Both the position numbers and the translations under genes were made by a program. This document shows positions 5,721 to 12,109 of a stretch of 12,109 bases of DNA, piece after piece. How positions within the stretch are numbered: position 1 is the first letter of the stretch; the number at the start of each line of letters is the position of its first letter. The notes beneath the pieces are model-generated. The model saw nothing but the letters and a program-made list of their open reading frames with translations. It did no database searches and was not told the DNA's origin. The DNA comes from Deltaproteobacteria bacterium (lineage in GTDB: Bacteria; Desulfobacterota; Desulfobacteria; Desulfobacterales; Desulfobacteraceae): positions 1 through 12,109 of the forward strand of contig QMMT01000020.1 of assembly GCA_003647385.1 (NCBI GenBank), given 5' to 3'.

Positions 5721-7105
5721 TGGCTAAACCTCTTTTCTGGCATCAGGGGCTTTTTCTCCAGCCACACCATTTTCAGTTAAATGATCTTTATAACCGATCG
5801 CTTTCCGAACCGTGGTATAAATTCATGGCCCCTCATTTTTGGGGAGTTGGAAACCTTGGAATTGATGAATCTTCTCTGTCCAATTATGTGTTTGATATGA
5901 AGTCCGGAGAATTTCTTTTCCCTGATAACACTCATGTCATCATTGGTGAAAATGGTGTAATACAGGCCAGGTCATTTGAAAAGGCCTGGGAGGATGGAGG
6001 AAAATCTTTTTTAGTCTATCTGGGCTTAAAAAAGTGGGATGAGAACGGAGAGAATGTTTCTGTTTTAGCAGACTATAATGATTTGTCACCTGTATCAAAC
6101 CGCTTTGTTTCCTTAACAGCACCTGAAGAGGTAGGAGACCTTCATGGAGACGGTCCCAAGGCTGAAGTCAGGCGGATGAGTTTTCTTGTCAAAATATTCT
6201 GGGAGACTGAAATTGATCATAAGAGTGATTACCAGCTGATCCCCATTGCCAGGCTTAAAAAAAATCTGGAAGAAATAGAGATCAGCAATAATTTTATCCC
6301 GCCATGCCTGACGATTGCAGGTTCAGGGATTTTAATGGGGATTATCAAGGAAATAAAGGATCAGCTTTTTTCTAGGGCTCGGCAGCTTGAGGCGGTCAAA
6401 AGATCCAAAGGCGTTCACACGTCAGAGTTTGGATCAAGAGATATGGTATATATGCTGGCATTACGCTCGCTGAACAGATATGTACCGCTTTTAACCCATT
6501 TGACCGCCACTATTCAAAGCGGACCCTGGGCAATCTACGGTATTTTAAGGCAGATTATCGGAGAACTATCCTCTTTTTCAGCAGACATATCCGCCGGCGG
6601 AGAACTTGAGGATGGCACAGCTCTTTTATTGGAATATAACCATAAAAAATTATGGGAATGCTTTACAGGCGCACAGCAGCTGATCACTCAACTTCTGGAT
6701 GGAATAACATCAGGGCCTGAGTATATCATTCCTCTTCATTTTGACGGTACGTATTATACCGCTGAAATACCTCCTAATATATTTGAAGGAAGGAATCAAT
6801 TCTTTCTGGTCATGGAATCTGAAGGAAATGCGGAAACCATCATTGAATCCATGAAGCATATCGCAAAATTGAGTGCCCGGGAGTCTCTGCCCATCCTCAT
6901 TGCCCAGTCTCTGCCGGGCGTTAAGCTTAATCATCTTGAAATACCCCCACAGGAACTTCCTCGAAAAACCGCTTCAACCTATTTTAAGGTTGATCACCAT
7001 GGAAAACAATGGGAGCCCGTACAAGGGGGGAACAATATAGCTCTTTACTGGGATACAGCACCTGAAGACCTTAAGGTTGAATTAATGGTCGTGAGGAGGA
7101 ATTAG
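5720..7105 (+). CDS. tssK: T6SS baseplate-membrane complex linker TssK
   Basis: This 461-aa cytoplasmic protein opens with the family signature WHQGLFLQPHHFQ (residues 7-19), the TssK N-terminal hallmark. Length and the three-part layout (N-terminal beta shell domain, helical middle with the LNRYVPLLTHL segment, and a C-terminal beta domain ending VELMVVRR) fit the family. TssK trimers join the baseplate TssFG to the cytoplasmic parts of TssL and TssM. The start overlaps the tssJ stop (TAATG). The 3' end contains GAGGAGG, which serves as the ribosome binding site of tssL 4 bp downstream. Confidence 0.96.
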   Translation: MAKPLFWHQGLFLQPHHFQLNDLYNRSLSEPWYKFMAPHFWGVGNLGIDESSLSNYVFDMKSGEFLFPDNTHVIIGENGVIQARSFEKAWEDGGKSFLVYLGLKKWDENGENVSVLADYNDLSPVSNRFVSLTAPEEVGDLHGDGPKAEVRRMSFLVKIFWETEIDHKSDYQLIPIARLKKNLEEIEISNNFIPPCLTIAGSGILMGIIKEIKDQLFSRARQLEAVKRSKGVHTSEFGSRDMVYMLALRSLNRYVPLLTHLTATIQSGPWAIYGILRQIIGELSSFSADISAGGELEDGTALLLEYNHKKLWECFTGAQQLITQLLDGITSGPEYIIPLHFDGTYYTAEIPPNIFEGRNQFFLVMESEGNAETIIESMKHIAKLSARESLPILIAQSLPGVKLNHLEIPPQELPRKTASTYFKVDHHGKQWEPVQGGNNIALYWDTAPEDLKVELMVVRRN

Positions 7106-7109
7106 AAAG

Positions 7110-7784
7110 ATGAGACTTTCAGATTGTTTTACCGATATCATTTCTTATACAATCTTGCTCCAAAAAAAGCAGGGGTTGGAAAACATACCCTTTGATCAGG
7201 CCAGTGCTGGTATGGAAAGACTTAACAGGGAGAGTGAAGTTTTTTTTGAAAAAAGTGATGCTACCAGGGAAGACTATGATCTGGCCCGGTTTGCCGTTTT
7301 TGCATGGGTTGATGAAACCATTATGAGCGGTTCCTGGGAGGGTAAAATCCAATGGCAGGGAGAACAGCTTCAACGCAAATATTTCCAGACATCTGATGCA
7401 GGCGAACTCTTTTTTTCGAAACTCAACACCATCGGTCCCCATCAAAATCATGTAAGAGAGGTCTATTATATCTGCCTGGCACTGGGGTTTACCGGCCAGT
7501 ATTGCAATCCGGGAGATGACATGCTTTTAGATCAGTTGAAAACATCAAATTTAAAGCTTTTAACAGGAAGTTCCGTGGATCTGCCCTCCATGGACCGAAT
7601 CAAGCTCTTTCCCGACTCCTATGTGACGGACCATGAACCGTCTGAAACAGCCGGTCAAAAACGGTTTTCAATTTTGACTCTTGCCGCCTTCCTGGTTCCG
7701 GTGGGCTTATATGGCGTGCTGTTTTTGATTTATAAATTTGTTTTAAATAATGTTGGAGAAACTTTAATCAGCAGGATACCTTAA
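7110..7784 (+). CDS. tssL: T6SS inner-membrane protein TssL (DotU/IcmH family), short form
   Basis: This 224-aa protein has the DotU-type helical cytoplasmic domain: DYDLARFAVFAWVDETIM (residues ~51-68) and WQGEQLQRKYF (~79-89) match the conserved '(R/K)yaLaAxlDE' and 'W...sLq..fF' blocks, followed by EVYYICLALGFTGQY (~115-129). One C-terminal transmembrane helix lies at ~188-212 with a few residues after it, so the protein is a tail-anchored inner-membrane subunit. There is no peptidoglycan-binding OmpA-like extension, unlike 'evolved' TssL proteins. It pairs with TssM in the membrane complex and contacts TssK. Its ribosome site GAGGAGG is 10 nt upstream inside tssK, and its TAA abuts the ATG of tssM. 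Confidence 0.95.
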   Translation: MRLSDCFTDIISYTILLQKKQGLENIPFDQASAGMERLNRESEVFFEKSDATREDYDLARFAVFAWVDETIMSGSWEGKIQWQGEQLQRKYFQTSDAGELFFSKLNTIGPHQNHVREVYYICLALGFTGQYCNPGDDMLLDQLKTSNLKLLTGSSVDLPSMDRIKLFPDSYVTDHEPSETAGQKRFSILTLAAFLVPVGLYGVLFLIYKFVLNNVGETLISRIP

Positions 7785-10700
7785 ATGAAAAATCGGCTTG
7801 CGTTTCTGTTTAAAATTTTTTTGATCATTGCCTTGGTTGCGTTTATTGGCGTTGCAATTTTTGCAGGGGTTGTATGGGCCAGGTGGCCGTTATGGGTCTG
7901 TTTCTTTATTGCCGCCGGCGTTATTGGAGTTTTTCTAGGCATACTTTTTTTCCGCAAGCTGCTTTTGAAAAAAAAGGAACAGAAATTTGTAAGTCAGATC
8001 ATTGAGCAGGACAGCGCTGCATTGAAATCTGCTGACAAAAAAGAGCGGGAAGTATCAAGAGAGATGCAGGCCAAATGGAAAGAAGCCATGGAGGCCTTAA
8101 AAAAATCCCACCTGAAAAAGCAGGGTAATCCATTGTATGTTCTTCCCTGGTATATGATCATCGGAGGAAGTGGAACCGGGAAAACTACCGCCATTAAAAG
8201 TGCAAAGCTGTCCTCTTCCTTTGCTGAGGTCAGCAGTGTATCTGGGATATCGGGTACACGCAATTGTGACTGGTGGTTTTTTGAACAGGCCGTCCTCATT
8301 GATACAGCCGGAAGATATGCTGTCTCTGTGGATGATGAACGGGACAGAGATGAGTGGCAGAAATTTTTAGGACTTCTTTCACGGTATAGGAAAAAAGAAC
8401 CGCTAAATGGCTTGATTGTAACTATTGCCGCAGATTCATTAAATAACATGGACGCAGAAGGGCTTGAAAAGTATGGCCGGGATATCAGAAAGCGCTTAGA
8501 TGAGCTGATGCGCGTTCTGGATGCAAAGTTTCCGGTCTATATCATGGTCACGAAATGCGATCTCATTCAGGGAATGACCCATTTTTCCGATTGCTTCAGT
8601 GATGATGTATTAGGCCAGACCATGGGGATCGTGAATCATGGTCTAAAAAAAGATCCCATGGGACTTGTCTCGGATTGTTTCAGGACTATGGGAGAGAGGA
8701 TTCGAGATATCCGGCTGCTGCTTATGCAAAAGCTTGAAAGCCGCAAAATCAGCCCTGAACTCATCCTTTTCCCCAGCGAATTTGAAAAAATCAGGCCGGG
8801 ATTTGAAGCCTTCATCAAAGGAGCTTTTCAGGAAAATCCCTACCAGGAAACCCCTTTTTTCCGTGGCATATATTTTTCCAGCGGCTGTCAGGAAGGAACG
8901 CCTTTTTCCCATTTCTTAAAAGATTTAGGGGTCATTGGGGAACAGGAGGTTCTACCCGGTACCAGCAAGGGGCTATTCCTTCACGACTTTTTTTCATGGC
9001 TTCTTCCATCTGACAGAGGGCTTTTCAGGGTGACTCAACGGGGGGCTGCATGGAAAAGGTTGACCCGGAATATTGGATTTGCGGCCTGGACTGCCATTAT
9101 TATCGCTTTTTGTGGTATTTTGAGTTATTCTTTTGTGAAAAACCTTCATACCATAAAAACAGCCTCTGCCCAGTTTGCCGGCCCCAGGATACTCCAGGGA
9201 GAAGTGATTTCAGATATTTCTACTCTGGAACAATTTAAACATACCATAAAAACGGTTGAAAATAGCAATGGCAGGTGGTGGATTCCACGGCTTGGCCTTA
9301 ATGAGAGTATTGAGGTAGAGGAAGAGCTTAAGAAAAAATACTGTATACTGATGGAAAAAAGATTTGTTGCCCCCCTTGATAAGAAAATGTTTGATAATAT
9401 GGCATATTTTAATTCATCCACACCAGTTGATGTCATCATCAGCCATGTGGATCATCTGGTAAAACGGATAAACCTCATTAAAGCCAAATTATTAAATCAT
9501 CCGGTTGAAGAGTTTGAGAAGATGGGACAGCCGGTTTTCAATACAGTGGAAATTGGGGCAGGCCAGGATATTGCTGAAGATATCCAGTTAAAAATCAAGG
9601 ACCTTTATCTTTATTATCTGCTCTGGCAGGAGGATACCCAGTCCATAAATCAAGGAATGAACGATTTACAGCAATGGCTGGCGCGGGTTCTTTCCATTAA
9701 AGGATCTAACCTGAACTGGCTTGTTGCCAGGACCAATTCAGATCCTCAATTGACCCCGTACACACTGGCGGATTTCTGGGGGGAAGCAGTCCGGGAAACC
9801 AAATCCGAACGGGTTGATTCAAGTTTTACCCTTAAAGGAAAAGAAAAGATTGATGGATTTATCAGTGAAATTGAAACAGCATTGACCGATCCTCTCATTT
9901 TAGCCGGCCGGAAGCGCGAATTTTACAAATGGTATAAAACCGCCTATCTTACAGGATGGTTGAATTTTGTTGCCCAATTTGACACCGGCAAAAAAAATCT
10001 GAAAACCCGGGAACAATGGCTAAATATCTCAACGATTGCAGGCGATAAAAAAGGTCCGTATTTTTCTTTACTTCAAATCATCATCCATGAGCTTAAATCC
10101 TTTTTTGATGAGAAAAATTTGCCGGAATGGATAAAGCTGGTCCGAGATCTCAATAACCTGCAAAGCCAGGCCATAACCCTCAGAGCTCAGAAAACAGGTT
10201 CAAGCGGTATTATAGGTCAGGCTGCATCAAGGGTGAAATCAAAACTGGCAAGCGCAACCCATACCAGTGGTGTTATCAACACCCACCTGGATGCCGGGGC
10301 AATGATGAAGGCGGGTAAGATGTTTATGACGTATCAGGATGCTCTTGCCAACATTATTCCATCTGTTTTATCTCAAAGGGCGGCATTTGAGTTTGCAGCC
10401 TCCATTTATACTGAAGACCCTGCCACAAGCACGATCCCATTTTTTACTGCCCGAAAAGCAGTCAATAAACTTAAAGCAATCGTGGTATATACGGGGAAAG
10501 AACCCGCCTATATCTGGGAAATTTTTGAAGGGCCGCTGAATTTTTATCATGAATTTGCCTTGCAGGAAGCATCCTGCCAACTTCAAAAGAAGTGGGAAGA
10601 AACTGTATTAATGGAGATGAAAGATGTCTCAGATAAAAAGAATATTAACACTCTTCTTCTGGGTCCTGAAGGGGTTGTAACAAATTTTTTAAAAGGACCT

Positions 10701-11273
10701 GGCAAGCCATTTGTAAAAAGAGGGTTAAAAAAGGGATTTTATTCAGCCAAGGTCAATGGAAAAAGTATGGCATTTGACCCCTATTTTTTTAAATTTCTCA
10801 CCCGGGGCGTTACGGCTTCCAAACCGTTAAAAACAAACTATAGTGTGAAGATAAGCGGATACCCGACCAGTGCCAATGAAGAGGCTCAGGTACAGCCCCA
10901 TGCCACAGTACTTGAACTCGCCTGTGCCGATGGCACAACCACACTGGAAAACCGCAACTATCCCGTCAGGAAGATATTCCTTTGGGTTCCCCAGTCAGAC
11001 TGTGAAGTGATTTTTAAGATCAAGATCGGCAGTCTTGTGCTGGTCAAAAAATATACGGGTCCCCTTTCCTTTCCTAAATTTTTGAAAGCTTTTTCAAAGG
11101 GACAACACAGATTTATCCCATCTGATTTTCCAGATGCTGAAGATGACTTAAAAAGAATGAGAGTCCGGTTTATCAAGGCAAAGTATGGATTAAAAGGGAA
11201 TAAACCCGTCGTCAGGTTGTTAGGTGCTGTCCCCGGGAAGACGCCTATGGAGATTGTTAAATGCTGGGATTAG
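7785..11273 (+). CDS. tssM: T6SS inner-membrane core protein TssM (IcmF family)
   Basis: This 1162-aa protein has the usual family length. Two N-terminal transmembrane helices lie at ~7-30 and ~34-56. The cytoplasmic NTPase-like domain follows, with Walker A GGSGTGKT (127-134, Lys133), IDTAGRY with Asp173 (the family DTAGRY block) and TKCD (256-259). A third transmembrane helix lies at ~430-452, and the rest is periplasmic: helical repeats, then the C-terminal beta domain (~1010-1162) that binds TssJ. The Walker A motif is intact, whereas some TssM proteins have lost it, so nucleotide binding is plausible. TssM forms the trans-periplasmic channel with TssL and TssJ. The gene starts directly after the tssL stop, and its 3' end overlaps the next gene by 13 bp. 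Confidence 0.97.
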   Translation: MKNRLAFLFKIFLIIALVAFIGVAIFAGVVWARWPLWVCFFIAAGVIGVFLGILFFRKLLLKKKEQKFVSQIIEQDSAALKSADKKEREVSREMQAKWKEAMEALKKSHLKKQGNPLYVLPWYMIIGGSGTGKTTAIKSAKLSSSFAEVSSVSGISGTRNCDWWFFEQAVLIDTAGRYAVSVDDERDRDEWQKFLGLLSRYRKKEPLNGLIVTIAADSLNNMDAEGLEKYGRDIRKRLDELMRVLDAKFPVYIMVTKCDLIQGMTHFSDCFSDDVLGQTMGIVNHGLKKDPMGLVSDCFRTMGERIRDIRLLLMQKLESRKISPELILFPSEFEKIRPGFEAFIKGAFQENPYQETPFFRGIYFSSGCQEGTPFSHFLKDLGVIGEQEVLPGTSKGLFLHDFFSWLLPSDRGLFRVTQRGAAWKRLTRNIGFAAWTAIIIAFCGILSYSFVKNLHTIKTASAQFAGPRILQGEVISDISTLEQFKHTIKTVENSNGRWWIPRLGLNESIEVEEELKKKYCILMEKRFVAPLDKKMFDNMAYFNSSTPVDVIISHVDHLVKRINLIKAKLLNHPVEEFEKMGQPVFNTVEIGAGQDIAEDIQLKIKDLYLYYLLWQEDTQSINQGMNDLQQWLARVLSIKGSNLNWLVARTNSDPQLTPYTLADFWGEAVRETKSERVDSSFTLKGKEKIDGFISEIETALTDPLILAGRKREFYKWYKTAYLTGWLNFVAQFDTGKKNLKTREQWLNISTIAGDKKGPYFSLLQIIIHELKSFFDEKNLPEWIKLVRDLNNLQSQAITLRAQKTGSSGIIGQAASRVKSKLASATHTSGVINTHLDAGAMMKAGKMFMTYQDALANIIPSVLSQRAAFEFAASIYTEDPATSTIPFFTARKAVNKLKAIVVYTGKEPAYIWEIFEGPLNFYHEFALQEASCQLQKKWEETVLMEMKDVSDKKNINTLLLGPEGVVTNFLKGPGKPFVKRGLKKGFYSAKVNGKSMAFDPYFFKFLTRGVTASKPLKTNYSVKISGYPTSANEEAQVQPHATVLELACADGTTTLENRNYPVRKIFLWVPQSDCEVIFKIKIGSLVLVKKYTGPLSFPKFLKAFSKGQHRFIPSDFPDAEDDLKRMRVRFIKAKYGLKGNKPVVRLLGAVPGKTPMEIVKCWD

Positions 11274-11989
11274 GCAGACCAAAATCCACTATTGAATTTT
11301 CGGCTTATGGGAAGCATCCGGCTTTTAATGATTATTTCAGTTTGAATATAGATTCTCCTTTGGCCAATGCCTTGTCCGCCTGGGCTGAAAAGGGTACAAA
11401 ACTTAAGGGAGATCAGAAAAATAATACAATGATCCGATCGTTTCGTTTCTGGGTCAAGGGGGTAAATAAGGGTGAACTTGTCCTGGGGGTTATCAGGGAC
11501 AGCAGTGACCGGATGGGACGGTCTTATCCCCTTCTCATCATGGGCAGAGGCTCCGTGAAAGATTGGGACAAAAAATGGCATTATATCTTCACACGATTTG
11601 AGCCTGTTTTTCGAAGCTTTGAAGATGTAAGTGCTTCGCGGTATGACAGTTTTAAAGCGTTTGAGGAAAAATTGATAAAAATTAGATTTCCAACGTCTTT
11701 ATCAATTCATGAGGATGAAAGATCCAGATTACCGGAAATAATGATGGCCTGGTTCAGGAAGGATCAGGAAAAAGGGGCACTCGCCCTTCCGGTCGAAACA
11801 CTTTTGAGTAACGCTGATGTGTATTCTCATCCCAAAAAAGGTTGGGGGGTGTTTAAAAAAAAAGAAGCAATGCCAGGAGCTGTTTTTTTAGGAGGTCTGC
11901 CCGAGAATCCCGGGCTGACAATCTATACCAGACCTTTAAAGGCTGAAGATTTTCTGACTCTTTTTAATATATCCACTGGTGGGGAATAA
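11261..11989 (+). CDS. tagF: TagF-like T6SS accessory protein
   Basis: This 242-aa soluble protein has a TagF-type N-terminal domain. AYGKHPAFNDYFSL (residues 15-28) corresponds to the family block 'GKlPaxGDF', with Asp24 kept but the Gly before it replaced by Asn. W41 fits the following '...W' position, and DSSDRMGRSYPLL (80-92) matches the 'PSxDxxGRxFPL' block with Asp replacing Pro. A second half (~125-242) is less conserved. TagF is a post-translational repressor of T6SS assembly in Pseudomonas and Agrobacterium, acting with Fha and PppA; here no PppA phosphatase is fused or adjacent. Its ATG lies inside the tssM end (13-bp overlap) with GGAG about 8 nt upstream, so it is probably translationally coupled. 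The family assignment is firm; a repressor role in this organism is inference. Confidence 0.83.
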   Translation: MLGLGRPKSTIEFSAYGKHPAFNDYFSLNIDSPLANALSAWAEKGTKLKGDQKNNTMIRSFRFWVKGVNKGELVLGVIRDSSDRMGRSYPLLIMGRGSVKDWDKKWHYIFTRFEPVFRSFEDVSASRYDSFKAFEEKLIKIRFPTSLSIHEDERSRLPEIMMAWFRKDQEKGALALPVETLLSNADVYSHPKKGWGVFKKKEAMPGAVFLGGLPENPGLTIYTRPLKAEDFLTLFNISTGGE

Positions 11990-12014
11990 CCATAACATGG
12001 CGGATCAAAAAAAT

Positions 12015-12020
12015 AAGGAG
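12015..12020 (+). promoter_or_regulatory. Ribosome binding site for tssA
   Basis: AAGGAG followed by AAGG lies 7-11 nt ahead of the ATG at 12032. It supports that start and lies inside a 10-codon micro-frame (11997-12029). Confidence 0.6.
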
Positions 12021-12031
12021 AAGGTTTAAAA

Positions 12032-12109
12032 ATGGATATTGATGCGATTCTGACTCCCTTGCCCGGCGACAATCCTTCTGGTGATAATCTTCGGTATACA
12101 GCTGTATAC
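12032..12109 (+). CDS. tssA: T6SS protein TssA, N-terminal fragment (cut by the right window edge)
   Basis: The 26 visible codons give an N-terminus with IDAILTPLPGDNPSGDNLRY, which matches the opening of the ImpA_N/TssA family ('...LLxPixgdxPxGeDLRY'). TssA proteins start assembly of the baseplate and sheath. A good ribosome binding site precedes it, and it follows tagF by 42 bp on the same strand, so it is probably in the same operon. The C-terminal domain that separates TssA subclasses lies outside the window. Confidence 0.85.
   Translation, partial: MDIDAILTPLPGDNPSGDNLRYTAVY

Noticed and set aside
7119..9439. Minus-strand frames of up to 151 codons inside tssL and tssM
   Set aside because: They are out-of-frame shadows of well-supported T6SS genes and show no family motifs.
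1..12109. CRISPR arrays, tRNA or rRNA genes, insertion sequences
   Set aside because: No repeat-spacer pattern, tRNA cloverleaf, transposase motif or terminal inverted repeats were seen on reading; the region reads as an intact operon without insertions or frameshifts.

Overview
The window holds the membrane-complex end of a type VI secretion system (T6SS) cluster from an AT-leaning Gram-negative bacterium. Many A and T runs, the gene content and the protein style suggest a deltaproteobacterial sulfate reducer of the Desulfobacterales type. That placement is inference: there is no rRNA or other marker gene here.

Layout. Positions 1-2146 (minus strand, running off the left edge) encode a large membrane protein: an N-terminal zinc ribbon, a degenerate protein kinase domain, one transmembrane helix, a trypsin-like protease with an intact His/Asp/Ser triad, and the beginning of helical, TPR-like repeats. 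A 342-bp divergent intergenic region (2147-2488) follows, with a good sigma70-type promoter facing left and a weaker candidate facing right. From 2489 to the right edge all genes lie on the plus strand, with gaps of 0-42 bp or short overlaps, so they look like one operon. In order they are: a 642-aa zinc-ribbon protein of unknown family with four Thr-containing motifs in an acidic tail; a 243-aa protein resembling the C-terminal domain of T6SS FHA proteins but with no FHA domain; tssJ; tssK; tssL; tssM; a tagF-like gene; and the first 26 codons of tssA.

How they fit together. TssJ (outer-membrane lipoprotein), TssL and TssM (inner-membrane proteins) form the trans-envelope complex. TssK links the baseplate to it, and TssA works in baseplate/sheath assembly. 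Sheath, tube, spike and ATPase genes (tssB, tssC, hcp, vgrG, tssE, tssF, tssG, tssH) are not in the window and probably lie to the right. TagF and Fha belong to the known post-translational (threonine phosphorylation) control of T6SS.

The most unusual part is the left third. It looks like a rearranged version of the PpkA/Fha/TagF control module: the kinase-like receptor has lost its catalytic residues and carries a predicted periplasmic protease, the FHA-type protein has no FHA domain, and the protein between them carries four regularly spaced motifs resembling FHA-binding phosphothreonine sites. The parts are visible in the sequence; the idea that they form one signalling chain is inference.
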